A stretch of DNA of 64,000 nucleotides from Symbiodinium kawagutii (GCA_009767595.1 VSDK01022240.1:66657-130656); one strand, 5' to 3'. Counted from the stretch's first letter, positions 38,225 through 48,073 are shown. Notes: generated by a model from the letters alone, not told the origin. Program-made: numbers and translations.

Positions 38225-39075
38225 CTAGTGAGGCTAACCCAGATTTTGAATTATGAACCAGTAATTCAAGTCCAATTAAACAGTAACTAATTAACTAATC
38301 AGTATGAACAATCAACAAACGACTCAGACCAATTGACCAGGAATTCACAACTACGAGTTGACCCCGAACCAAGCCAAAGCGGAGTTTTATGGGGGTCGCT
38401 GGTCACAAGCCCACAGGTGCCAATACTTTTAAGCTCGATAAAACTGGTGGATGTCGACCAAAACCAATAAAGGCCTCGTTGATTAGGTGGATGCCACTAG
38501 CAAGCGTACCCGCAACGAATTCAAACGCGCAACCATCGTATTCAAAAAACAAAAACTAGTCAACAAACAGGTGTCCATTACGAATCATTGAGGCATCCAA
38601 ACCATTAACCACCATGAATGCATCCAAACCATTAACCATCATGAACCATCACAACGAACAAAGTGTCAGAGCCGTTGGTTTGTAACGAAATATTTGGCAC
38701 TGCATCTCAGCAACAAGTTCCGAAGCTGCACTCACTTACCATTCTTCAGCATTATCACCATCAACCATCTATACATCATTGACTCTGGTGAACCAAATCC
38801 GTGTCAGTAATTAACCATCATTACCCACTTAACATTGACTATTCTAATAAGTAAGTCAGTATCTTAAATATCCACTATAGCCTACGAATGATATCAACCA
38901 TCATAAGTTAATTTAGATCATCCACTTGTATCACTTATATATATATATATATATCATCTTATATCCTATCATTTACCACTCCAAAAAAAACCTAAAACCC
39001 ACTAAAACCGTCATAAGCTAGGTCAAATTATCCACTTATATCCTATCATTTACCACCAAAAACATACTAAAACCA
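38225..39075. other. BTB-gene intron, no further exon seen
   Basis: ACTAATTAACTAATC-type, then AACCATTAACCACCATGAATG repeats (38595-38650) and a (TA)n run at 38937-38955. AATTATCCACTTATATCC is repeated twice (38925, 39027). Confidence 0.5.
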
Positions 39076-39076
39076 T

Positions 39077-39196
39077 ATGGCTGTGGGTCAAAACCCCGTA
39101 CCCCTGGTTCCCCACTATTAACCATTGTTATCCCTATGATTTGGTTGGTTATTATCCCCCATGAAATGGTTGATTAATATTGACCCACTGCCATAT
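39077..39196. mobile_element. F2 inverted-repeat element
   Basis: Left TATGGCTGTGGGTCAAAACC, right TTAATATTGACCCACTGCCA. Full 120-bp copy in the opposite orientation to 37990. Confidence 0.9.
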
Positions 39197-39262
39197 CACC
39201 TTGGAACCTCCCAGCCATGTGACCCCCCCTAACGCCCCGCCCTGACCGGGTCCCCCCACCAC

Positions 39263-39324
39263 CGAGTTCGCCGCCAGCACGGCGCGATGGCAATGCACCT
39301 CCGGTCCTCCGTCGTCGCCCAAAC
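39263..39324 (-). CDS. BTB/POZ gene, micro-exon (HRAVLAA signature)
   Basis: Minus strand: acceptor GGTGCGCGAG, two bases, then LGDDGGPEVHCHRAVLAANS ending in phase 0 at a GTGGTG donor. EVHCHRAVLAANS is the classic BTB core (F.AHR.VLAA.S). The block is extremely GC-rich and other frames are open, but only this frame matches the family and splices in phase to the next exon. The junction to the exon at 41143 is off by one base with canonical sites, so that acceptor or donor is unusual or misplaced. Confidence 0.82.
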
Positions 39325-39399
39325 CTCGCGCACCGCGCCGCCGGGCTTACAGCCACCGTTGAGGGCGGGTGAATGGTGTGTTGGACCCCAACAATGGTT

Positions 39400-39490
39400 G
39401 GTTTACTATTGTAATAGGGGATATAACCACCAATGGTTAATGGTTGATAATAGAGGATGATAACTAACAACTATAGGGGATATACCAACT
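39400..39490. repeat. TAGGGGATATAACC units beside F2
   Basis: Same accessory units as at 36340 (AGAGGATGATAACTAACAAC, ATAGGGGATATACCAACTG). Confidence 0.75.
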
Positions 39491-39608
39491 GTATGGCTAT
39501 GGGTCAATATTACCCAAACAACTAATGGGGGATTTCCACCATTAATAACAAGGAAACCAATGGTTAATGATGGGGAACCAGGGGTACGGGGTTTTGACCC
39601 ACTGCCAT
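39491..39608. mobile_element. F2 inverted-repeat element
   Basis: Left TATGGCTATGGGTCAATATT, right ACGGGGTTTTGACCCACTGC. About 118 bp. Confidence 0.9.
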
Positions 39609-39960
39609 ATGATGAATGATGGACTCATCATGGTGAAGAGATGGTGATGATGGAGAATGATGGTTAGATGATGGTTGTAATGATGATGGTTGCAATGATG
39701 ATGGTGTGAATTATGAACAATTGTAGTGATGGAGTTGTAATGTTTAGAATGATACCTAACTAATGATGGTTGTATTACTGATTGTTGTCACTAATGATGG
39801 TTCTGGTGATACCTAACCAATGGAAAATCATGATGATGGTTGGTCAATGATGGCTAGTGATTGGTTGACTACTGGCCAAGTTTGGAAAAAATGTCAAAAA
39901 TGCTTGATGGCGCTAAAAAAATGATTGAATAACGGATGATAACGGTGAAAATGAATTAAT
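39609..39960. repeat. TGATGATGGTTGTAATGATG tract
   Basis: Degenerate TGATGG-type DNA, on the right side of the exon at 39263 beyond the F2 element. No gene. Confidence 0.7.
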
Positions 39961-40720
39961 AGGAGAATTTAATGGCTGCTGTTCAGTTTGATTTATCCTG
40001 AGATCGTAAACAATTTTTTGTTGGTACTGATGATCATCAAGTACTCACCGAGATTAGTCATTATTCACTGTAACAAGTACTACACAAATTGACGATACTA
40101 AATTCCCCATTATTGATCCTCATTGACCACTACTATCAAACATCAATAGCTTGTGAATCCAACAACTGATGGGCTGCAACCAGCGCTTCAGCAACCAGCA
40201 AATACAGTTCCTACAGCAAACGCGAGCAGAAAACTCCGCTGCCGTCGGAGAGTCAGGTGCGGTAGAAACCAGCAAACCACATGGTATTTGAAAATGTCAT
40301 TGTAACAAACCACAAGGTGGTGCCCCCAAGATAGCAAACTTAAGTTACAAAGAGGGTAAGTAGCAACTGTGCTAAACATCACTAGAGTTAAATGACGTAT
40401 TATCCAAACCATATCTGCGGGGTATGACTCTGCGGCTTTAAATTACCTAGTCATGATAGTACGATAGTACTATCATCAATCTTGTGTAATTAAGTAATTT
40501 AGACCATCGCAATACAACTGAGAGATACACAATAACCATGATAGAACACCTAGTATTCCGTAAAAAGATTGTTGTTGCAATAGGTATAATCACATGTCAT
40601 GAATAGCACTGCCCCACGATTGGTGTTAGTTGCAATGAGTATAATAGGTAATATTGCGAGCGGAGTAAAACCATAGTATATGAGGCGCTTCATATCATAT
40701 CTAGTCTAATCTAGTATATG
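39961..40720. other. BTB-gene intron, no exon seen
   Basis: Unique AT-rich DNA. ACAAGGTGGTGCCCCCAAG at 40311 looks like one arm of an F4 element. Otherwise nothing. Confidence 0.45.
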
Positions 40721-40862
40721 GGTGTTTCTCAAAATAGTGGACCCACCAAATCAGCCGTTTATTAAGCATTCATAGCAATAAACCAGCCATTTAAGGGTTT
40801 ATTGAACATAGATAGTAACAAATCAACCATTTCCAGGGTCCCCAAACTGGCTACGTCGAACC
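40721..40862. mobile_element. F1-like element (long, diverged)
   Basis: Left GTGTTTCTCAAAATAGTGGA; interior AATAAACCAGCCATTTAAGG repeated as AACAAATCAACCATTTCCAGG; right GGTCCCCAAACTGGCTACGT. The interior duplication makes it longer than other copies. Confidence 0.55.
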
Positions 40863-41142
40863 CCCCATAAAGTAGTTGTTCAACAATAAGTTTGTTGGCG
40901 ATTATCTCTTGTTAATCCCTATGATCAATCACTATTTATAGCTGTAACTCCTCTTCAACCCTTAGTTGACCATAGAAACTTTAAACTCTCCCATAGAAAA
41001 TCCCAAGTTGACCACAGAAAATCCCATCCTTCATCGGCCTTATAACCCTCCTACAAACCCTGGCGCCGCTCCCAGGCGCGCTTGGAGAACCCACGTACCT
41101 TCACAACAGGCGGGGACCTGTCACGTCCACCCAGGCACTCAC

Positions 41143-41201
41143 CACCAAATCGGTGAACTTCTTCTGGAGCCACATGGACCTCGTGCGGCCACGAAGATAT
41201 G
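41143..41201 (-). CDS. BTB/POZ gene, micro-exon (start of domain)
   Basis: Minus strand: acceptor CTGATCAG, two bases, then YLRGRTRSMWLQKKFTDLV ending at a textbook GTGAGT donor. KFTDLV matches the BTB opening strand (.F.DV.). The two-base start completes the codon left by the one-base end of the exon at 41912 (giving Ala). 59 nt. The plus strand is also open here (HNRRGPVTSTQALTTKSVN), but family and phase favour minus. Confidence 0.75.
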
Positions 41202-41219
41202 CTGATCAGAGGGGCGTAT

Positions 41220-41705
41220 GATATCATTAGGGTATATGACTAGGCCGATTATTGGGGCATATCATTATAGTATTGTTTTTTTTGGAACTTCTTATTGTAT
41301 TTTAATGAGGCTTCAGATATATGCTTAGGGCTTCAAATATATCATTGTTGATATATGATATACGATCAGCATAATATGAAGGGGATCTGAATATTAGATC
41401 TTAAAGCATTTACGTATTGTATATAAAGAAATATGATATATGAGGCTTCAGATATATTAGGGTATTTATTAGGGTATATACTTGAAGATATTCTTAGTAA
41501 TTGTTACATATTCTATATCATATTAAAATATATGAATATCTTAAAGTATCTTGTCTTATTCGGATACATGAATAAGCCCTTATTATGATATGCTGATATA
41601 TCAAAAAATACATGCTTGAAGGATCTAAAAGGTATATAACCACAACAATCAACAACAACCAACCGACCAAGCAATCAAATCATGAATCATCGTGATAATC
41701 AACCA
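41220..41705. repeat. ATATGATATATGAGGCTTCAG repeats in intron
   Basis: AT-rich, with GGCTTCAGATATAT three times (41308, 41328 variant, 41450) and AGGGTATAT several times. No gene. Confidence 0.6.
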
Positions 41706-41709
41706 CACT

Positions 41710-41847
41710 ACACAAGGTGGGCCCCCTTAGTTAGCTAACATGGGCTATAACTAGGGTAACTACCAGTTATGGTAGATATAACATGATGTAACTATAGTTA
41801 AATGGCTTATTAATCAACTTATGACGGGACGGGGGGCCCACCTTGCA
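41710..41847. mobile_element. F4 inverted-repeat element
   Basis: Left ACACAAGGTGGGCCCCC, right GGGGGGCCCACCTTG. Interior CTATAACTAGGGTAACTACC and AGTTATGGTAGATATAAC, shared with the 59939 copy. Confidence 0.9.
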
Positions 41848-41911
41848 CCACCTACCTATAAGGCGGACCTACCACTGCTCCCTGTGCACCACACGTGGCC
41901 CACCCCCCCAC

Positions 41912-41980
41912 CGGCGAGGCGCTTGCCGCAAGGTCTCAGGATCATCCCGGTGAGGACGCTGTATTCGCAGTCCACTTCAC
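41912..41980 (-). CDS. BTB/POZ gene, upstream micro-exon
   Basis: Minus strand: acceptor CATGGCTGAG, two bases, then EVDCEYSVLTGMILRPCGKR, L, A, and one base before a GTGGGG donor. 69 nt. Phase fits both neighbours: the exon at 44019 ends with one base and this starts with two; this ends with one and the exon at 41143 starts with two. No domain by itself; N-terminal to the BTB core. Confidence 0.65.
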
Positions 41981-42268
41981 CTCAGCCATGGTCAGTGATT
42001 TTCGTGGATGATGACTGATGACGATAGGTGCACCAGTCAAAGATGGGTCACTTAAGTGATGTAATTGACCGCTAATGACTTCAGTGATGTAATGAACATA
42101 GCTGTAATGTGCGTTTGAAACTTCATAAATGACTACTAGGTATTACTAAGTACTAATGAGGCAATAGCTGACTAACTAGAAAATGTTAGTCAATGGGTAC
42201 CAACTTCTGAAACTTGGTGGCAATGTCAAATGCTGCTTACTGATGGTTGGTGGTGGATGACCAGTGAA
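41981..42268. other. Intron DNA
   Basis: TGATGACTGATGACG right-flank DNA, then unique sequence up to the foldback element. No gene. Confidence 0.45.
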
Positions 42269-42403
42269 GGAAAGGAACTCATCTGCGCACACCAAAAAAA
42301 CTCATCCGCGCACACCAAAAAAAACTCATCCGCGCACACCAAAAAAGACTCATCCGCGCACACCACAGACTCATCCGCGCACACCAATGTAAATCAACAG
42401 TCA

Positions 42404-42655
42404 CCATTTAGGGTTAACATTGGGGACAGGGGACATGGGGACACGGGGTTTAGGGGGGGACGGGGGCATGGGGACATGGGGTTTAGGGGGGGACATGGGG
42501 TTTAGGGGGGGATGGGGGCATGGGGACATAGGTGTTTGCGCATGGAAGGTCTTTCTATGGGTTTGCTGCCTCCGCTCATGTCCTCATCCATTCACCATTT
42601 AGGGTTAACATTGGGGACAGGGGACATGGGGACATGGGGTTTAGGGGGATGGGAC
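42404..42655. repeat. G-rich minisatellite with TTTAGGG
   Basis: GGGGACATGGGGTTTAGGGG units repeat irregularly. The block CACCATTTAGGGTTAACATT plus GGGGACAGGGG occurs twice (about 42402 and 42590). Runs of four or more G recur every few bases, so G-quadruplexes are likely. Plus-strand Gly-rich frames are artefacts. Confidence 0.9.
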
Positions 42656-42660
42656 AGTCA

Positions 42661-43053
42661 GCTGATGTTCCGTTTAGATTGTGGAAAGCACACGCAGAAC
42701 GACTACATGTACTCAAAGTACCACGCCTGCCACCCAGAATCACACTTGCAAGACATCTGACAATCGGCTGATGTTCCGGTTACATTGTGGAAAGCACACG
42801 CAGGACGACTGCATGTACTCAGAGTACCACGCCTGCCACACAGAATCACACTTGCAAGACATCTGACAATCGGCTGATGTTCCGGTTACATTGTGGAAAG
42901 CACACGCAGGACGACTGCATGTACTCAGAGTACCACGCCTGCCACACAGAATCACGCTTGCAAGACATCTGACAATCAGCTGATGTTCCGTTTGCATTCT
43001 GGAAAGCACACGCAGGACGACTACATGTACTCAAAGTACCACGCCTGCCACAA
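42661..43053. repeat. 106-bp tandem repeat, 3.7 copies
   Basis: Copies begin at 42661, 42767, 42873 and 42979 with GCTGATGTTCCGTTTACATT-like starts; the last stops after about 74 bp. 106 is not a multiple of three, so each copy reads in a different frame, which explains the staggered 61-codon open frames. Confidence 0.95.
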
Positions 43054-43136
43054 CAAAAGGCTCCGCGTGCACAGATGAGTCGTTTTCCGCGTGCACAGAC
43101 GAGTCGTTTTCCGCGTGCACAGACGAGTCCCTTTCC

Positions 43137-43775
43137 AGTAAAAATGGTAGATGGTCGACTGTTTTGAAACTCTCAAGACTTGACTGTTTCATAATTGTGG
43201 ACTGATCATAAAAGCAGGTCCATGAACGTGTACTAGTGCTTGATAATGGTAGATAAATAAGTGCTAACGATTGATAAGGATGGACCAACACATAGCCAAC
43301 AAGCTGTTGATGAGTGGTCCTGGTTGCTCAATAAGTGTCGAATTGTGCTGATCAATCGGAGGGTCCCAGTCATTGTTTGTCATCTGCGCAAATTGCACAA
43401 CATGTTTGGTTTACATTATTTATGGCCCACACCATGACGGGGGCAATCGACCAAGGTTCCTTTCACATGTTTGGCCAAGCTAGACGGATGTGTTGATGTT
43501 GATGTGAGGATGTAGCTTTTCATGTGAGAACCATGGTCTGGGCCAAACTTGACGGCTTGACGTATCGACCAACTCAGGCATTGTTGATCTTCATCCATCT
43601 TGGGATTGTTGGTACCAACCCACAATATGGACCTACCACTAGTAGCTAATGGATCTTCCAAAAACCGATCCCCACAGCCATATGAATCTACCACGGAAAA
43701 GCTATCACTTAAGAAAAGCTATAAGTTAACAAATGAAGTGATAGGTGACTACCTATGAATCACCATAGATGACAA
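43137..43775. other. Intron DNA, no exon seen
   Basis: Unique DNA. The minus frame at 43416-43694 has weak protein character (RQAVKFGPDHGSHMKS) and no support. Confidence 0.4.
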
Positions 43776-43878
43776 ACTGGTTGGTGGTTTCAACCCTTAT
43801 GAAAAATATTAGTCAACCAACCATGTGTTTATAATCAATAGGAAAAATCAAAAGATGTCAATCAAACCACCAACCAGT
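43776..43878. mobile_element. F3 inverted-repeat element
   Basis: Left ACTGGTTGGTGGTTTCAACC, right CAATCAAACCACCAACCAGT. 103 bp, the same length as 25865. Confidence 0.9.
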
Positions 43879-44018
43879 CGCTGTTTAACCATTATTGTTG
43901 GCTATTATCCCCTATTAACCATTCATAACCATATTTTACCAGCTTCTTAACCACCACCAAGCAGCTAAAAAGTGCTTACTGAATCTACATCCAAAAGCTG
44001 ACCTCTGCGCCGGGTCAC

Positions 44019-44070
44019 CCAGGAAGTTGAGACAGCTCCCAGGAACGCAGTCGCTGTGCTCCACTAATTC
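44019..44070 (-). CDS. Micro-exon, probably of the BTB gene
   Basis: Minus strand: acceptor GGCGGCCCAG, then ELVEHSDCVPGSCLNFL and one base before GTGACC. 52 nt in phase 0-1, fitting the next exon (41912). The frame is also open upstream (GRCQNALAAQ), so an earlier acceptor is possible. Left flank CCATTCATAACC; right flank an F5 element. Confidence 0.55.
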
Positions 44071-44140
44071 CTGGGCCGCCAATGCATTTTGGCAGCGGCC
44101 GTGGTTCTGGTGCCATTCACATCGTGGCCTATGAACGGGG

Positions 44141-44256
44141 TACCCTCTGGTAAACTATCATGGCAAGGGAAAATCCACCAGTTTATTTGGGAAAACCATG
44201 GGAAAGTATCCATTTATCGTGGATTTTCGTTGCCATGTTAGTTCACCAGAGAGTAA
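44141..44256. mobile_element. F5 inverted-repeat element
   Basis: Left TACCCTCTGGTAAACTATCA, right TGTTAGTTCACCAGAGAGTA. Arms pair over about 35 nt (ATGGCAAGGGAAAATCCAC against GTGGATTTTCGTTGCCAT). The ends read CTCTG/GTAAAC and TTCACCAG. Confidence 0.85.
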
Positions 44257-44390
44257 GCATGGTCATCCTGTTCGTGGATTCCTGCCACTAATGATCCGTC
44301 CTCATTCACCACGTTAACCCACAAACCAACCAACAAACTGAAAACCATCAAGCACCGAACACCCAGCTAGGACATGTTTAACAGCTAGTG

Positions 44391-44512
44391 TCTCAAAACA
44401 GAGGACTCCGGTGTATCCAGCTGATTAAGCATTTTTAGTAAGAAACCATCCATGGTAAGAAGCCATCCATTTTGGGGGCTTCATGGGGCTTCCCAATCTT
44501 AGGACACCACCA
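44391..44512. mobile_element. F1-like element (diverged)
   Basis: Left GTGTCTCAAAACAGAGGACT, interior AGAAACCATCCATGGTAAGA duplicated as AGAAGCCATCCATTTTGGGG, right CCCAATCTTAGGACACCACC. Confidence 0.6.
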
Positions 44513-44658
44513 TATGGACCATCAGTTCCCAAATCTCAACCACTTCCAAGCTTCGCAAGAGCCACAGTAGTAGTGTTCCTTCGAAACCTGCAGAGCTTGG
44601 CAGTCGCGTGGGAATCACTATGTGGTGATCATGACTTGTGGCGAACTGGATGACTCAC

Positions 44659-44723
44659 CTAGGATTAGTTGACCTACCACTATCTGTTGAACTGATAGTG
44701 GTGGTGGGGTCAACTAATCCTAG
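44659..44723. repeat. 65-bp near-perfect hairpin
   Basis: CTAGGATTAGTTGACC then ACCACTATC on the left; GATAGTGGT then GGTCAACTAATCCTAG on the right; loop TGTTGAACT. May be a minimal foldback element. Confidence 0.85.
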
Positions 44724-45054
44724 TTCATCAACATATCATCAATTGTAAGAACAAAATATGTTTTGTGTCTGTTACTGATTGTTAGTTCATTGCGATCAAT
44801 GCCGAACGACTGATTATCAACGAAATTAGTTTACGGTCGCTGGTGATGGTTGATGAAACTTCACCATGTGGTCGGGTGGTGTGGGTAAGCTGGTAGTTGG
44901 TTAGTAGTGATTGAGCGTGGTTGAGCAAAATACTGCCAAATAATGCGGAACAACAGCCAAATGTTGGGATTGTTTGATATTCTACCAATAGCGGAATGTG
45001 TATACTGTATACTGCTTACCCGTTGGCCGCACACCACCTGCAAAGAAAGCTCTC
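44724..45054. other. No recognised gene
   Basis: Short-period GGTTGATGAAAC, TGGTAGTTGGTTAG. Two minus frames (44782-45061) are not protein-like. Confidence 0.4.
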
Positions 45055-45845
45055 TCACCAATCCATGCCACCGCGTGTTTTCGGCAACACCTTGTTAATG
45101 CATCCTTGTCGTTCTCTGGACCTGGAAATATTAACACGCGAGGCGGATGCAAAGGCTGCCGTGGATGAAATTTTTGCATCTTTGAGCATTTGTTGCTTTG
45201 AATTGCAGCTGATGAAAAATGCCCAATGCATAGGCTCAGTGTTGCCGACCGAGTCTGAGAGGAAAACAATCTGATTGTCCGCTATGTAGAGAATATCCAC
45301 ATTGTTCCACTTTTGTGTTTGAAGAAAAGCAAATGCCCCAGCAAGACCGATTTCGGCTGGGATACCTGTCAATTTCCATTTCCCATTGTAGACGTGGCTT
45401 CCAACGTTTTGCTCTTGGCAAAATTCTCAAGAAGCGACGAGTTCTGAAATCTCACAGCATATTGTGCAACGAAGGTGTTTCCCTTTTCTACCAACCTGAG
45501 AGTCTTTGCATCTTCGGCAAGTTTCAGTGCCGATTCCAAAGAGTGGCATGTCTTCTTCCTCTAGATTTTCTTGCTTTTTAAGCGTATAGAAAACTCCACC
45601 TTGGCCTGAAGCTTTGAGTACACACTCTATCTAATCTGGATGAATAAGGAAAGATGCGGTTAAACTCTCTCTGTAAATAATCTCAGCGAAAGCATCTTGA
45701 GGCAAGTGTTTCTGAAGCTCTGTAGCAACAACATTGGCTGGATTTTTTTTGTCTGGCTATCCAAATCTGGGAGGATATTTTGCGATACAAGATCTCATAG
45801 TGGCAAAAATGTCAACCTTCGGGCCGGAAGCACTTGAGAGACATG
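45055..45845 (-). pseudogene. Decayed retroelement ORF
   Basis: Minus strand in order: KVDIFATMRSCIAKYPPRFG, stop, NPANVVATELQKHLPQDAFA, EIIYRESLTASFLIHPD, stop, CVLKASGQGGVFYTLKKQEN and LEEEDMPLFGIGTETC. Then in another frame ALKLAEDAKTLRLVEKGNTF and VAQYAVRFQNSSLL. Then in a third CQEQNVGSHVYNGKWKLTGI, PAEIGLAGAFAFLQTQKWNN and VDILYIADNQIVFLSDSVGN. At least two in-frame stops and two frame changes mark it as dead. This order of motifs (P...YREK, ASG..GVF, RW.LTG, FL...W..V..LY) is one I recall from dinoflagellate retroelement polyproteins. It lies in an intron between the exons at 44019 and 47771. Confidence 0.65.
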
Positions 45846-45848
45846 AGG

Positions 45849-45953
45849 GCCATATAGCAGTAGGTCAAAACCCTGTACTGTACCCCAGGTTCCCATCATT
45901 AACCATTGTTTTCCCTCTTTTTTATTTGTTTATTATCCACCATAGCCATATGA
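45849..45953. mobile_element. F2 element with internal deletion
   Basis: Left ATATAGCAGTAGGTCAAAAC, then ACCCCAGGTTCCCATCATTA; the right half is cut short at TTATCCACCATAGCCATAT. Directly abuts the retroelement remnant. Confidence 0.7.
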
Positions 45954-47080
45954 GAATTGAATCAACCATCGAAGCACCTCAACTCTTTCCCTCGTGCCCT
46001 GAAAATGATGCTTGCCTTGGAGACCCCAAAACCCAACTCCAAGGTCAGCCCCAACCTACCAACCTATCGACTTGTTGGGCTAGCCGGCTAGCCTATAAAA
46101 ATGCGGTGGATTGTTGTAAACTAAGGACAGTATACATGTCTACCTGTAGCTGGTGATTGCTAAAAACCATCTACATAAACCCGAAAAGAGCCAGTGAGTA
46201 CATTTGTATAATTAACCATCCACTGTAAAAGCAATAAACCAAGGCCTTGGCTTATGGCATTTCATGGTTTCGTTCAATTCCAAACACGGCATGGGAGACT
46301 GTTGCGTCAAGGGGCCCTCGCATGGATGCCGTTCCATTCCTGCACCTGACAGCACAATCACGGCCCTCACGGCTGTTGAGAAACAGATCGGGTTGTGGTT
46401 TCCAGGCAAAACAATGGCATGGTTCACGATGATCGGCCACTAGTAGAACAATCATGTCATTTCAAATACATGTATGTGTATATATATATATGTATATGTA
46501 CTTACATGCGTGTATTATATTGTACATAAAAATAGTTCAAAATGATGATCGTCAATGACGATCAACCATTAGTGACTGATGTAGACGATGAGCAGGGTGA
46601 ATCATGGTTGAACCAACACGATTGGTGGATTGTGGTTCACGATGCGCTAGACCATGAGTAGAATGAGCAATCCACCAGGATTAACAAATTTGTAGAACAA
46701 TAGTTTCCCATGTCCACAATCCTGGGCAAATAGTTCAATGATGCTCATGTGTAGAATTGTACTGGTTTACCACAGAACAAAAGTCCCATTTCATCCCATT
46801 TCAAACATTTTCCAAAATCCAAGTGCGGTGCACTATGAGAAACAATCCCTTGGAAGTTATAGTCATCAATTTTGTAGGTAAAGCAGCTTTATATAAATAG
46901 TGAGGTCTAGCTGGAAATCATAGGTAGTGCAATAGTCCCCATATGTCACAACAGTTCCCAAACCCGTTGGGAGCAGTGGTTCCTCATGGTTCATCATGGT
47001 TTCTTGAGGATTGGTTCTACTGTGACAATCGCAGCCATGGGAGTCATAAGAGTCCCATCATCAAGATTATCTGCCACTCC
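45954..47080. other. Intron-like DNA, no gene
   Basis: TATATATATATGTATATG microsatellite at about 46475-46500. Overlapping frames on both strands at 46212-46455 are mutually exclusive and unsupported. Confidence 0.4.
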
Positions 47081-47082
47081 AG

Positions 47083-47208
47083 GTGGCTATGGGTCAAAAT
47101 TAATCAACCAATAATGGTGGATAATAACCAACAATAATAGGTAAAACAATGGTTAATGATAGGGGAAATAGGGGTACGGGGGTTTGGCCCACAGCCAAAC
47201 CTGGACAC
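47083..47208. mobile_element. F2 inverted-repeat element
   Basis: Left TGGCTATGGGTCAAAATTAA, right ACGGGGGTTTGGCCCACAGC. About 125 bp. Confidence 0.85.
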
Positions 47209-47464
47209 GTGTGCATGAACACATGGTGATTCCCGTGCAGAAATGATCACAATGCCCCCTAAAATGCCTCTTCTTTCTGGGGCCAAGCAAAACTATCAAA
47301 GCAACTGAAGCTATATAGGCAGTGCCAATTCATGGATTACCACCTTCAAAGAGATACTCTAAGCCCCAGCCGGTCAAATTCAGAACAAATTGGTCAACCG
47401 TTATTGTTGATGATCATGCCTTACCATTGAGTCTTTCCAACCACTGTTGGCCATGATCAAGCCT

Positions 47465-47512
47465 TGTCAATCGTAAACGTCAATGTGTAAACGTCAATGT
47501 GTAAACGTCAAT
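47465..47512. repeat. 14-bp tandem repeat GTAAACGTCAATGT
   Basis: Three consecutive copies of GTAAACGTCAATGT. Confidence 0.95.
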
Positions 47513-47770
47513 GTCGGGGGCAGAAAAGGGGCCATATTTGGTCATGTCCAGAACCCCGACAGATGTGCACTTCCGACGCCTGCCTCTGCCTCTGTTGAAC
47601 CATGGACCAGTTTGTTAACCACTAGTTCTGGCTTATCATTTCTCAACCATCAATGTTAACAATTGAGTATTGATAGACCACTAGATATCAACCGTTTATG
47701 TATAGTTAGCCACTTTAAACCTCTGTTAACCAGCTAGTTAACCATTGATTGATGGCCAACCCATCGCCAC

Positions 47771-47879
47771 CCCTGGCGGCATCTCGCAGCCCAGTGGCCA
47801 CATAGGGATCGTCGCACATGGCGCGGATGGAGATGGGAAGCCCAGTCAAGCTCCAGTCTCCCGCCAACGCCTGGTGCTG
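47771..47879 (-). CDS. Micro-exon, possibly N-terminal part of the BTB gene
   Basis: Minus strand: acceptor ACGGCCTTAG, then QHQALAGDWSLTGLPISIRA and MCDDPYVATGLRDAAR, donor near GTGGCG. Protein-like, with another minus frame also open. The A.....V..GL.DAA pattern is vaguely armadillo-like, but that is weak. Left flank CCATCAATG, right flank TGGTTAATGAATG DNA. Distance (3.7 kb) and a pseudogene separate it from the exon at 44019. Confidence 0.5.
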
Positions 47880-47944
47880 CTAAGGCCGTGAAGAAACGCC
47901 ATCCGAGACTGGGGCCATCCGGGGCCCCAGTTGGATTATAATTT

Positions 47945-48073
47945 GGTGAAGATTCGCAATTCACCTTTGGTCATGGTTAATGAATGACTGTTGATGATGG
48001 CTAATGATTCAACATCTGTTCATGAGTCAACTAACCAAAGTTATATCTACTAGACTTGCAAAAATGTTGACAG
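47945..48073. repeat. TGATGATGGCTAATG right flank
   Basis: TGGTCATGGTTAATGAATGAC then GATGATGGCTAATGATTC. No gene. Confidence 0.55.

Larger units (their letters stand above)
42269..43136. mobile_element. 868-bp foldback element with internal tandem repeats
   Basis: Left end GGAAAGGAACTCATCTGCGC, then five ~24-bp units of ACTCATCCGCGCACACCAAA. The right end, read on the minus strand, is GGAAAGGGACTCGTCTGTGC, made of three ~27-bp related units. The two ends are therefore inverted arrays. Between them lie a G-rich minisatellite (42405-42655) and a 106-bp tandem repeat (42661-43053). No transposase ORF; non-autonomous if mobile. Confidence 0.7.

Noticed and set aside
42410-42530. True telomere or chromosome end
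   Set aside because: TTTAGGG appears only within longer G-rich units and is not in tandem; the DNA continues with genes on both sides.
42681-43078. Staggered 61-codon Cys/Thr-rich frames
   Set aside because: Produced by a 106-bp tandem repeat read in successive frames; no start context or family.
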